6,863 nt of DNA from Rhodobacteraceae bacterium UBA7436 (GCA_002478745.1 DLQI01000141.1:1-6863), one strand, 5' to 3'. Counted from the first letter of the stretch, positions 1 through 6,748 are shown. Translations and numbers: made by a program. The notes: generated from the sequence alone by a model not told the origin.

Positions 1-921
1 CGCACAGCACCCGAAACCAGCAAAGAAGATTTGCTGCGTGTTCATCCAGAGAGCTATTTGGACGCCTTCAAGGCCCTGTCGGATGCGCATGGCGGTGAAA
101 TGGGTCCCAACGCTCCCTTTGCCAAAGGTGGGTATGAAATTGCGGCCCTTTCCGCAGGCCTGTGTGCTTCGGCCGTCGAAGCGGTCCTTGTTGGTGAGAT
201 CGACAACGCCTATTCCCTGTCACGCCCCCCTGGCCATCATTGCCTACCAGATCAACCAAACGGGTTCTGCCTGATGGCAAATATCGCGATTGCAATTGAA
301 GCAGCCAAGGCCAAAGGATTGGCTGGTCGCGTCGCTGTCTTGGATTGGGACGTACACCACGGCAACGGCACAGAAGCGATCTTTTATGACCGTGATGACG
401 TGCTAAGCATTAGCATGCATCAAGAACACAATTACCCACTCGAAACGGGCGACATTGAAGACCGCGGACAAGGTGATGGTGTTGGTTATAATCTCAACGT
501 GCCCTTACCTGCAGGTGCAGGTCACTCTGCCTATCTTCATGCAATGGACCGCATCGTGGTTCCCACGATCGAGGCCTATGATCCTGACATCATTATCGTT
601 GCCTGTGGGTTTGACGCAGCTGTGATTGACCCACTTTCCACAATGCTGGCGACGGCGGATACTTTCCGCCAAATGACGCTGAAAATTATGGAAGTCGCCG
701 ACAAGGTATGTGACGGTAAATTGGTCCTCAACCACGAGGGTGGCTATTCCGAAGTCTACGTACCCTTCTGCGGCCATGCGACACTAGAGGCATTGTCGGG
801 CAGTTCAATCACAGCGCCCGATCCCTTCCAGCGCGCCTTTGCCTGTCGCCAACCGGGTGAACGCCTTGATGCATTTTTGATTTCGGAGATTGATAGAATG
901 GCCAACATTCTCGAACTATAA
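1..921 (+). CDS. Class II histone deacetylase-like amidohydrolase (5' end missing)
   Basis: Zinc-dependent amidohydrolase of the arginase/deacetylase fold that removes acetyl groups from amines. The natural substrate is unknown; acetylpolyamines or acetyl-lysine are the usual candidates, and the protein is presumably cytoplasmic. The frame is open from base 1, so an apparent TTG start at 31 is internal. Numbering the 306 visible residues from base 1, the His-His dyad is at 79-80 (RPPGHH), the zinc ligands are D117 and H119 (DWDVHHGNGT) and D205 (CGFDA), and the catalytic Tyr is Y249 (EGGYS). These spacings match what I recall of the 369-residue Bordetella/Alcaligenes HDAH, with the C-terminus falling at the same place, so about 63 N-terminal residues should lie outside the window. 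All catalytic residues seen are intact. The nitroreductase gene follows after 66 bp with no terminator seen. Family confidence is high; substrate is unknown. Confidence 0.93.
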   Translation, partial: RTAPETSKEDLLRVHPESYLDAFKALSDAHGGEMGPNAPFAKGGYEIAALSAGLCASAVEAVLVGEIDNAYSLSRPPGHHCLPDQPNGFCLMANIAIAIEAAKAKGLAGRVAVLDWDVHHGNGTEAIFYDRDDVLSISMHQEHNYPLETGDIEDRGQGDGVGYNLNVPLPAGAGHSAYLHAMDRIVVPTIEAYDPDIIIVACGFDAAVIDPLSTMLATADTFRQMTLKIMEVADKVCDGKLVLNHEGGYSEVYVPFCGHATLEALSGSSITAPDPFQRAFACRQPGERLDAFLISEIDRMANILEL

Positions 922-987
922 TCTGACTGCACTTGAAAGCGGGCCCTAACGGCCAAACATGTTAACAAAGTTATCGATAGGTCCAAA

Positions 988-1566
988 ATGCCCACTCCTA
1001 ATCCAGATGCCCTAAGTTTCTTACAAACGCGCCGGTCTCGTCCCGCTAAAACACTATCCATGCCGGTGCCGAAGCGATCAGAGTTGGAGCAGTTGCTCAC
1101 CGCTGCTGCCCGTACACCCGACCATGGAAAGCTAGAGCCATGGCGCTTTATTGTTATCGGAAAAGCAGCAATGCCGCGCATGGCTGATATCGCCGAAGCC
1201 CGTGGTAAGGCGCTTGGTTTGGACAGCGAGCAAGTCAAAAAGGGGCGTGGTCAATTTGATCTTGGCCACTTGGCGGTCGCTGTAGTCGAAGTGCACAAGC
1301 CATCCGCAAAGGTGCCTGAACTTGAACAAACCTATTCTGCTGGCGCTGTATGCTTGGCTTTACTGAATGCAGCCCTTGCTGCAGGTTGGGGTGCCAATTG
1401 GCTTAGCGGCTGGGTCAGCCATGATCGCGCATTTATGGCTGATGCACTGGGTTTGGAGCCGCATGAACGCATCGCTGGCTTCATCCATATTGCAACGGAA
1501 ACCACAGCACCACCAGAACGCCCACGACCTGACGTTGGCGCAATGACATCATGGGTTAACGAATGA
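988..1566 (+). CDS. Nitroreductase family protein, YdjA-like
   Basis: Probable FMN-dependent NAD(P)H oxidoreductase of 192 residues, soluble and presumably dimeric. The best match from memory is the small YdjA-type branch: an N-terminal RRSRPAK (15-21) that would contact FMN phosphate, ARTPDHGKLEPWRF (41-54) equivalent to the YdjA APDH...PWHF segment, a Gly/Ala-rich helix ending GWGANWLSG (133-141), and a C-terminal GFIHIAT strand (164-170). Length is close to the roughly 183 residues of YdjA. The start is ATG 988 with a weak AGG at 979-981. Its TGA overlaps the next gene's ATG (ATGA at 1563-1566), so the membrane protein is probably translationally coupled. The physiological substrate cannot be read from the sequence; nitroaromatic reduction is only the family name. 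Confidence 0.93.
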   Translation: MPTPNPDALSFLQTRRSRPAKTLSMPVPKRSELEQLLTAAARTPDHGKLEPWRFIVIGKAAMPRMADIAEARGKALGLDSEQVKKGRGQFDLGHLAVAVVEVHKPSAKVPELEQTYSAGAVCLALLNAALAAGWGANWLSGWVSHDRAFMADALGLEPHERIAGFIHIATETTAPPERPRPDVGAMTSWVNE

Positions 1567-2258
1567 TCTTATCCAGTTTTTTTGCAGCCTTGGGGCAGAT
1601 GGGTGATCCAAGGTTTCGACATGTCCTGATCAAGGGGGTTGGGCTGACCATTGCGTTGTTGATCATCGTAACCACTAGCTTTGTTTTGCTTATTAACTAC
1701 ATGACGGATGAATCTGCCTTCTTCCAATTCTTGGGAAGTGTACGCTGGATTTCTGACCTTATCAGCTGGGGGTCATTTTTTCTAATCTCGTTCTTGTCCA
1801 TTTTTTTGATGGTGCCTGTTGCCTCGGCAATCACATCACTATTTTTGGACGAGGTCGCACAGGCCGTTGAGGACAAACACTATCCCCACCTCCCACAGAT
1901 CCAATCTGTTCCATTTGGTGAAGCGATGCGGGACACAGTAAACTTTTTAGGCGTGTTGATTGGGGCCAATTTCCTAGCCCTGTTTTTGTATGTCCTATTT
2001 TCATTCGCGGCACCGCTAATCTTTTGGGCACTGAACGGTTTCTTATTGGGCCGCGAATATTTTACCTTGGCCGCGATGCGACGTGTTGGGCGCACTCAGG
2101 CCAAGGTCATGCGCAAACAACACAGAGGCACTATTTGGGTGGCAGGAATTTTGATGGCGATGCCGCTTTCTATTCCGCTGCTCAACCTGATCATCCCAAT
2201 TTTAGGTGCAGCGACCTTTACCCATCTGTATCACCGTATTTCAGGGTATCGAGCTTAA
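1563..2258 (+). CDS. EI24 domain membrane protein (CysZ-like)
   Basis: Integral inner-membrane protein of 231 residues in the EI24 family, which also contains the sulfate permease CysZ. Hydrophobic segments lie at about 24-46, 66-92, 128-157 and 190-216. Between the third and fourth is the family hallmark NGFLLGREYF (158-167) followed by a basic stretch (AMRRVGR). The start ATG lies inside the nitroreductase stop codon, so expression is probably by coupling or reinitiation, and no separate Shine-Dalgarno is obvious. The last 41 bp are antisense to the 3' end of the DUF1467 gene. Sulfate transport is possible, but no sulfur-assimilation gene is nearby, so the specific function is left open. 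Confidence 0.9.
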   Translation: MILSSFFAALGQMGDPRFRHVLIKGVGLTIALLIIVTTSFVLLINYMTDESAFFQFLGSVRWISDLISWGSFFLISFLSIFLMVPVASAITSLFLDEVAQAVEDKHYPHLPQIQSVPFGEAMRDTVNFLGVLIGANFLALFLYVLFSFAAPLIFWALNGFLLGREYFTLAAMRRVGRTQAKVMRKQHRGTIWVAGILMAMPLSIPLLNLIIPILGAATFTHLYHRISGYRA

Positions 2259-2508
2259 AGAACTCCATTTCACTGATCTGTACTTTTTCAGACAAGATGA
2301 TCGCTGAGATAATACCCCATGCAACCAAGGCGATAGCCGTTGTGATGATCGCCTTTTGGGGCAGATTGTGCACCTGGGGTGAACCAGCGTGTGTGCCCGG
2401 CTCAACCTTACCCACATCGCCTTGAGTTTGTACTTTGAACGGCAGGACGATCAAAAATGTCATCCACCAGATGACTGCCAATAATACCAATGCTGAAGTT
2501 ATACCCAT
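2218..2508 (-). CDS. DUF1467 family two-helix membrane protein
   Basis: Small inner-membrane protein of 96 residues with two predicted transmembrane helices, at about 4-24 and 53-72. They are separated by a polar loop containing a Gly/Pro-rich segment (QGDVGKVEPGTHAGSP). The layout and the LPFKVQTQGD motif after the first helix fit the alphaproteobacterial DUF1467 family, whose function is unknown. It starts 3 bases after the epimerase stop. Its Shine-Dalgarno (AGGTG, complement of 2515-2519) sits in the last codons of the epimerase, so the two are almost certainly co-transcribed and coupled. The 3' end runs 41 bp into the opposing EI24 gene, with no terminator between them. Confidence 0.88.
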   Translation of the reverse strand: MGITSALVLLAVIWWMTFLIVLPFKVQTQGDVGKVEPGTHAGSPQVHNLPQKAIITTAIALVAWGIISAIILSEKVQISEMEFFKLDTLKYGDTDG

Positions 2509-2511
2509 GAT

Positions 2512-2916
2512 TTACACCTGCTCCAATTCTACAAGACAGCCGTTAAAGTCCTTGGGGTGCAGGAACAAAACTGGTTTTCCATGCGCCCCAATTTTTGGCT
2601 CGCCGTTCCCTAAAACACGCGCACCTGTTTCAACAAGGTGATCGCGGGCATGAATGATGTCATCGACCTCATAGCAAACGTGATGCATCCCACCAGCGGG
2701 ATTCTTTTCCAGAAAACTGGTGATCGGGCTGTTTTCGCCCAATGGATATAGCAGCTCAATCTTCGTGTTCGGCAGTTCAATGAACACAACAGTCACACCG
2801 TGATCAGGTTCATCCTGCGGTTCGCCAACTTTTGCGCCCAGTGCATTGCGGTACTGATCAGCTGCGGCCTCAAGATCAGGCACAGCAATCGCAAGGTGGT
2901 TTAATCTGCCAATCAT
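2512..2916 (-). CDS. mce: Methylmalonyl-CoA epimerase
   Basis: Metal-dependent VOC-fold enzyme of 134 residues that interconverts (S)- and (R)-methylmalonyl-CoA. It links propionyl-CoA carboxylase to methylmalonyl-CoA mutase in the cytoplasm, and in Rhodobacterales also serves the ethylmalonyl-CoA pathway. Expected metal ligands are visible: H7 (LNHLAIAV), E54 (KIELLYP), one of H78/H79 (GGMHHVCYEV) and E130 (CLVELE). Both VOC repeats are present and length is normal. The start is ATG at 2916, where MIGRLNHLAIAV matches the family N-terminus, preceded by a modest GGGGA Shine-Dalgarno. The frame stays open upstream to a TTG at 3030, but that 38-residue extension resembles no family member. The DUF1467 gene follows 3 bases after the stop. 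Confidence 0.95.
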   Translation of the reverse strand: MIGRLNHLAIAVPDLEAAADQYRNALGAKVGEPQDEPDHGVTVVFIELPNTKIELLYPLGENSPITSFLEKNPAGGMHHVCYEVDDIIHARDHLVETGARVLGNGEPKIGAHGKPVLFLHPKDFNGCLVELEQV

Positions 2917-2946
2917 GGTTTTCCCCGAAGTTAGACGCGTTGCTGC

Positions 2947-2975
2947 TTTATGCGGCCCATCCGCAACAAGAGCAA
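2947..2975 (-). promoter_or_regulatory. Possible sigma70-type promoter for the epimerase operon
   Basis: On the - strand, TTGCTC (2975-2970), a 17-base spacer, then CATAAA (2952-2947) make a moderate housekeeping-type promoter. It would start transcription about 25 bases upstream of the epimerase ATG. If real, it supports the ATG at 2916 over the TTG at 3030, because the longer start would lie upstream of the transcript. Matches are only 3/6 and 4/6, so this is tentative. Confidence 0.3.
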
Positions 2976-3011
2976 GCGACGCACCGCCGCACCCCAAATT
3001 TGCCTCCATAA

Positions 3012-3026
3012 TTAACGGGCTGTTAG
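3012..3026. promoter_or_regulatory. CtrA-like binding site, TTAA-N7-TTAG
   Basis: TTAA (3012-3015), seven bases, then TTAG (3023-3026) match the alphaproteobacterial CtrA consensus TTAA-N7-TTAA at seven of eight fixed positions. It lies in the divergent spacer, about 50 bases upstream of the response regulator ATG and about 95 upstream of the epimerase ATG, a reasonable position for promoter control. A near-match this short can arise by chance, so confidence is low. Confidence 0.25.
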
Positions 3027-3075
3027 CCAAGGATGCGTAGCCTCTGAGTCGAAGTAGATTTTATGAGGTAGGACC

Positions 3076-3795
3076 ATGGACAACAACGACCCTTTCAGCC
3101 CAAATTTACCTGCCCCAACCGCCAACCGCCCCTTGCTAGGACTGACGGTGTTGGTGATCGAAGATAGCAAATTTACCTGTGAGGCGATGCGCTTGCTTTG
3201 CCTTCGCAGTGGCGCACGCATTTGTCGTGCAGACAGTTTGCGATCAGCGCGGCGACACCTACAGGTCTATCGCCCCTCTGTTGCAATCATCGATCTTGGG
3301 CTTCCAGATGGCAATGGTGAGGACCTGATCAAAGACCTTGTCGAAGATACATCGCGCCCCTTAATTGTGTTGGGAACATCCGGTGATCCACACTCACGCG
3401 ATACGGCAATGACAGCGGGTGCCGATGGGTTCATTGCCAAACCTATCACGTCACTGGCCGCATTTCAGGAGACGATCTTGGCATGTCTTCCTGCTGATCG
3501 CCACCCAAATGGGCCACGGATTATTTCGGACGAAAAGATCAATCCCGATCCGATCGCGTACCAAGATGATATGGCCCATGTTGTGGATGTTCTTGAGGAC
3601 AACAAAGATGATCGAACGCTAGACTATGTCGCCCAATTTCTCAGTGGTGTTGCCCGTAGCGCAAAAGACCACGGCTTGCTAAAAGCGACTGAGGCGTTGG
3701 CGGCTAGACGTGACGCTGGCCAACCTGCCGCATCTGAAACGGCGCAAATAGTTGGACTCATTCAACAACGGCTAACTGATCGAATGGCAATCTAA
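3076..3795 (+). CDS. Response regulator: receiver domain plus uncharacterised C-terminal region
   Basis: Protein of 239 residues. A complete receiver domain spans about 23-140: acidic pair E29/D30 (VLVIEDSKF), phospho-acceptor D73 (IIDLGLPDG), T101 or S102 in the LGTSG loop, and K122 (AKPI). It should therefore be phosphorylated by a histidine kinase or phosphotransferase. The first 22 residues are a Pro/Asn-rich tail. Residues 141-239 follow a polar linker and look mainly helical, but I see no helix-turn-helix, GGDEF, EAL, HD-GYP, ANTAR or Hpt signature, so its output is unknown. The ATG is supported by a good Shine-Dalgarno (GAGGTAGGA, 3065-3073). No kinase is adjacent, making it an orphan here. 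It converges with the acetyltransferase gene 7 bases after its stop. Confidence 0.88.
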   Translation: MDNNDPFSPNLPAPTANRPLLGLTVLVIEDSKFTCEAMRLLCLRSGARICRADSLRSARRHLQVYRPSVAIIDLGLPDGNGEDLIKDLVEDTSRPLIVLGTSGDPHSRDTAMTAGADGFIAKPITSLAAFQETILACLPADRHPNGPRIISDEKINPDPIAYQDDMAHVVDVLEDNKDDRTLDYVAQFLSGVARSAKDHGLLKATEALAARRDAGQPAASETAQIVGLIQQRLTDRMAI

Positions 3796-3802
3796 ATAGG
3801 GT

Positions 3803-4528
3803 TTAAAGGGCTGGGTCACTGTTGGGACGAACCAATCGCGTTAGGTCGCTTAAGCGTTCGTTCTGCCGCCCATTCGCATCGAAATTAGAAGGGTCTAACC
3901 ACGCTTTGAAAGCCTCTTTTAGCGCCGGCCATTCACTATCGATTGATGCAAACCATGCTGTATCGCGATTGCGGCCCTTAACTATCGCAGCTTGGCGAAA
4001 CACACCCTCATAGCTCAGCCCCAGACGCTGCGCAGCGCGACGTGATGGGATATTGACAGCGTTACACTTCCACTCATAACGACGGTACCCAACTTCAAAG
4101 GCCCATTGCATCATCAAGTACATTGCTTCGGTTGCTGCAGGGGTTCGCTGAAGTCTGGGGCTCATATTGATATGGCCAACTTCAATTGACCCTGCTTCGG
4201 GTGAAATCCGCAAAAAGCTCGCGACTCCCTCGAAAGCGCCAGTGCGTAAATTCTTAATTGCGTAGAATACTGTGTCTGTAAGCCCTGCAACTTCCCTGAC
4301 CCACCGGTGATACTGAGACGAAGACGAGAACGGGCCATAGGGCAAATAATCCCACACTTGATCGTGACCTTCAAAAACCCGAAACAAGAGTGCTGCGTGT
4401 TTTTCCGCATCAAGCCGTTCAAGCTGGCAATAATTACCCATCAGCACATCCTGATTAGGATACGACGGTACGGACCAGTTTTCGACGACGAGGCCAACAT
4501 TGGCAGGGGTTTGATCAGAGCGTGTCAT
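3803..4528 (-). CDS. GNAT family N-acetyltransferase (RimJ/RimL type)
   Basis: Probable acetyl-CoA-dependent N-acetyltransferase of 241 residues, of the Acetyltransf_3 or RimJ/RimL kind. The family core is visible: EVGHINMSPRLQRTPAATEA (about 116-135), whose Gln-Arg-Thr-Pro segment is the acetyl-CoA pyrophosphate loop, and CNAVNIPSRRAAQRLGLSYEG (155-175), the typical Asn/Ser/Arg segment of motif B. A C-terminal tail of about 45 residues follows. The acceptor could be a ribosomal protein N-terminus, another protein or a small molecule; the sequence does not say. ATG at 4528 is chosen over an in-frame TTG at 4534. No Shine-Dalgarno precedes either, and the apparent promoter lies so close that a leaderless message is plausible. 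It lies downstream of the aspS terminator and is probably transcribed independently. Confidence 0.88.
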   Translation of the reverse strand: MTRSDQTPANVGLVVENWSVPSYPNQDVLMGNYCQLERLDAEKHAALLFRVFEGHDQVWDYLPYGPFSSSSQYHRWVREVAGLTDTVFYAIKNLRTGAFEGVASFLRISPEAGSIEVGHINMSPRLQRTPAATEAMYLMMQWAFEVGYRRYEWKCNAVNIPSRRAAQRLGLSYEGVFRQAAIVKGRNRDTAWFASIDSEWPALKEAFKAWLDPSNFDANGRQNERLSDLTRLVRPNSDPAL

Positions 4529-4534
4529 CGCCAA

Positions 4535-4563
4535 ATACTAAGCTGTTTTCCGCTGCAGTCCAA
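4535..4563 (-). promoter_or_regulatory. Possible promoter giving a leaderless acetyltransferase mRNA
   Basis: On the - strand, TTGGAC (4563-4558), a 17-base spacer and TAGTAT (4540-4535) resemble a sigma70 promoter. Only six bases separate the -10 box from the ATG at 4528, so initiation about seven bases downstream would put the first transcribed base at or next to the start codon. This agrees with the absence of a Shine-Dalgarno. Box matches are moderate (3/6 and 4/6). Confidence 0.35.
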
Positions 4564-4604
4564 TCCCTAGTTGCGCTGCACGAAACCCACAGGGCCAGCC
4601 ACGC

Positions 4605-4638
4605 AAAAAGGGCGGGTAGCTTTCACACTACACCGCCC
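4605..4638 (-). terminator. Rho-independent terminator of aspS
   Basis: The arms GGGCGGGTAG (4610-4619) and CTACACCGCCC (4628-4638) pair over ten base pairs with one bulged base, closing an eight-base loop. On the - strand the stem is followed directly by five T residues (complement of 4605-4609). It begins about 23 bases after the aspS stop. This is a textbook intrinsic terminator for - strand transcription and separates aspS from the acetyltransferase gene. Confidence 0.88.
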
Positions 4639-4660
4639 TCAAATTGATTTCCTTTAAAAC

Positions 4661-6511
4661 TTAGTCCTGCGGTATAACGCGCAAGCCCAGCTCCATAAGT
4701 TGATCAGCCATCGGTTCAGACGGTGCCGACATCATCAAGTCTTCAGCACGTTGGTTCATTGGGAACAAAATAACTTCACGGATGTTCGCCTCATCGGCCA
4801 ACAACATCACGATGCGGTCGATCCCAGCAGCACAACCACCGTGGGGCGGAGCACCGTATTGGAATGCGTTGACCATACCGCCAAACCGTTTTTCGACTTC
4901 TTCTTTGCCGTAACCAGCAATTTCAAAAGCTTTGAACATAATTTCTGGTTTGTGGTTCCGGATCGCACCTGACACCAATTCATAACCGTTGCACGCAAGA
5001 TCATACTGATAGCCCAAGACTTCCAATGGGTCGCCTAGCAGCGCGTCCATTCCACCTTGTGGCATTGAGAACGGGTTGTGTTCAAAATCAATCTTACCAG
5101 TTTCTTCGTCTTTCTCATAGATCGGGAAATCAACGATCCAAGCGAATGCAAAGCGGTTTTTGTCGGTAAGACCAAGCTCTTCGCCGATCACATTACGGGC
5201 ACGACCAGCAACACCTTCAAAGGCTTTAGGCTTACCACCTAAGAAGAACGCGGCATCGCCGACATCCAGACCAAGCTGTTGACGGATTGCTTCAGTGCGC
5301 TCTGGACCGATATTTTTCGCGAGCGGTCCAGCGGCTTCCATACCACCGGCCACTTCACCAGACTTAAGCTTGGCTTGCGCCTCTTTCACTGTGATGCCCA
5401 TTTCCTGCGCAACAGCATCCGCTGTTTTTTCACGCCAGAAGATGTAGCCCATGCCAGGCAAACCTTCTTTTTGCGCAAACGCATTCATACGGTCACAGAA
5501 CTTGCGGCTGCCACCTTTTGGCGCAGGAATGGCGCGAATTTGTGTACCGTCTTGCTCAAGTAACTTCGCGAAGATCGCAAAACCAGAGCCCGCAAAGTGC
5601 TCGGACACAATTTGCATTTTGATTGGATTGCGAAGGTCAGGTTTATCAGAGCCATACCAAAGAGCCGCATCTTTATAAGAAATCTGCGTCCAATCACGGT
5701 CAACATTCCGGCCCCCACCAAATTCTTCAAACACGCCAGCAATGACAGGCTCGATTGTGTCGAACACGTCTTGCTGCGTGACAAAGCTCATCTCAAGGTC
5801 GAGCTGATAGAAATCTGTAGGTGAGCGATCCGCACGTGGATCTTCATCGCGGAAACACGGTGCAATCTGGAAGTATTTGTCAAAGCCAGAAACCATCAAC
5901 AATTGTTTGAATTGCTGAGGAGCCTGCGGCAAAGCGTAAAACTTGCCTGGGTGCAGACGTGAAGGCACCAAGAAATCTCGTGCACCCTCAGGTGAAGACG
6001 CTGTGATGATCGGCGTTTGGAATTCTTTGAAGCTCTTATCCCACATGCGTTTGCGGATCGATGTAACGACATCAGACCGCATAATCATGTTCTTCTGCAT
6101 CTTCTCGCGACGCAGATCGAGGTAGCGGTATTTCAGGCGTGTTTCTTCTGGATATTCTTGATCACCAAAAACCATGAGCGGCAATTCAGATGATGCGCCC
6201 AAGACTTCAAGGTCACGCACAAACACTTCGATTTCGCCCGTTGGGATCTTGGCATTCACCAACTCAGCATCACGCGCCTTAACTGTACCGTCGATACGGA
6301 TGCACCATTCAGACCGTACCTTTTCAAGCTCAGCAAATACCGGACTATCTGGATCGCACAACACTTGGGTGATCCCGTAGTGATCGCGAAGGTCGATAAA
6401 CAAAATGCCACCGTGGTCGCGGACGCGGTGAACCCAGCCGGAAAGGCGGATGTTATCACCAACATTAAGGGCTGTCAGGTCTGCGCAGGTATGGCTACGA
6501 TATTCGTGCAT
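4661..6511 (-). CDS. aspS: Aspartyl-tRNA synthetase, probably non-discriminating
   Basis: Class II synthetase of 616 residues that charges tRNA with aspartate in the cytoplasm. The N-terminal anticodon-binding OB fold covers about 1-105 (GWVHRVRDHGG at 25-35). The catalytic domain holds motif 2 at 220-240 (FRDEDPRADR with a conserved Gln and acidic pair) and motif 3 at 563-571 (GIDRIVMLL). The GAD domain is inserted at about 295-410. His33 aligns with the His of non-discriminating AspRS rather than the Leu of E. coli, so the enzyme probably also makes Asp-tRNA(Asn) for GatCAB. The protein is about 25 residues longer than usual; the extra length appears to lie at about 362-389. The ATG at 6511 is supported by GAGGGG (complement of 6520-6525), eight bases upstream. 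Confidence 0.98.
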   Translation of the reverse strand: MHEYRSHTCADLTALNVGDNIRLSGWVHRVRDHGGILFIDLRDHYGITQVLCDPDSPVFAELEKVRSEWCIRIDGTVKARDAELVNAKIPTGEIEVFVRDLEVLGASSELPLMVFGDQEYPEETRLKYRYLDLRREKMQKNMIMRSDVVTSIRKRMWDKSFKEFQTPIITASSPEGARDFLVPSRLHPGKFYALPQAPQQFKQLLMVSGFDKYFQIAPCFRDEDPRADRSPTDFYQLDLEMSFVTQQDVFDTIEPVIAGVFEEFGGGRNVDRDWTQISYKDAALWYGSDKPDLRNPIKMQIVSEHFAGSGFAIFAKLLEQDGTQIRAIPAPKGGSRKFCDRMNAFAQKEGLPGMGYIFWREKTADAVAQEMGITVKEAQAKLKSGEVAGGMEAAGPLAKNIGPERTEAIRQQLGLDVGDAAFFLGGKPKAFEGVAGRARNVIGEELGLTDKNRFAFAWIVDFPIYEKDEETGKIDFEHNPFSMPQGGMDALLGDPLEVLGYQYDLACNGYELVSGAIRNHKPEIMFKAFEIAGYGKEEVEKRFGGMVNAFQYGAPPHGGCAAGIDRIVMLLADEANIREVILFPMNQRAEDLMMSAPSEPMADQLMELGLRVIPQD

Positions 6512-6652
6512 GGGATGGTCCCCTCTGTGGGCGAAAAACTTTGGGCAGGTACACCGCTCAGAGGCTCAGAAGTCAAGACGAATGGACTATACTGGCATCA
6601 AATAACGGCTAAATATGATCCAATTCCTCAAGAATGACCTCCCTTAACAGCA

Positions 6653-6678
6653 TGTAGCCGCACTCTTAGAGTGCTACA
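6653..6678. repeat. Inverted repeat / hairpin with 15-bp core dyad
   Basis: The core GCACTCTTAGAGTGC (6660-6674) is a perfect dyad with seven-base arms around one central T. Adding TGTA (6653-6656) and TACA (6675-6678) extends it to a ten-base-pair hairpin with a three-base bulge and a TTA loop. No T-run follows on either strand, so it does not look like a simple terminator. It could be a repressor operator or an RNA hairpin. It lies about 140 bases upstream of the aspS start codon. Confidence 0.55.
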
Positions 6679-6691
6679 CCTATCTCCTACG

Positions 6692-6748
6692 GTGTGGGGT
6701 TCACCCAGTTTTCATTCACATTCAAACCCGCGGGAGTATTCCCCACAC
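6692..6748. repeat. Inverted repeat GTGTGGGG / CCCCACAC enclosing a palindrome
   Basis: Perfect eight-base arms at 6692-6699 and 6741-6748 flank 41 bases that include the perfect palindrome CCCGCGGG (6727-6734). On the + strand the right arm is followed by TC, A and five T residues (6752-6756), which makes it terminator-like in that direction, although no + strand gene is seen upstream. The unit is compact and bounded by repeats, so it could also be a small dispersed intergenic element. Confidence 0.5.

Noticed and set aside
945..967. Short dyads GGCC-N5-GGCC and TGTTAACA between the deacetylase and nitroreductase genes
   Set aside because: Stems of four base pairs without a T-run do not make a terminator, and the motifs match no known operator.
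2917..3030. 38-residue N-terminal extension of methylmalonyl-CoA epimerase from TTG 3030
   Set aside because: The family begins at MIGRLNHL-like sequence, the extension resembles no member, and a possible promoter lies inside it.
6365..6637. 90-codon + strand ORF overlapping the aspS 5' end
   Set aside because: More than half of it is antisense to the conserved AspRS OB fold and its product resembles no family I know; a shadow frame.
6660..6674. Resemblance of GCACTC/GAGTGC to the HrcA operator CIRCE
   Set aside because: The arms resemble the CIRCE core, but CIRCE needs a nine-base spacer and this has three; no heat-shock gene is adjacent.
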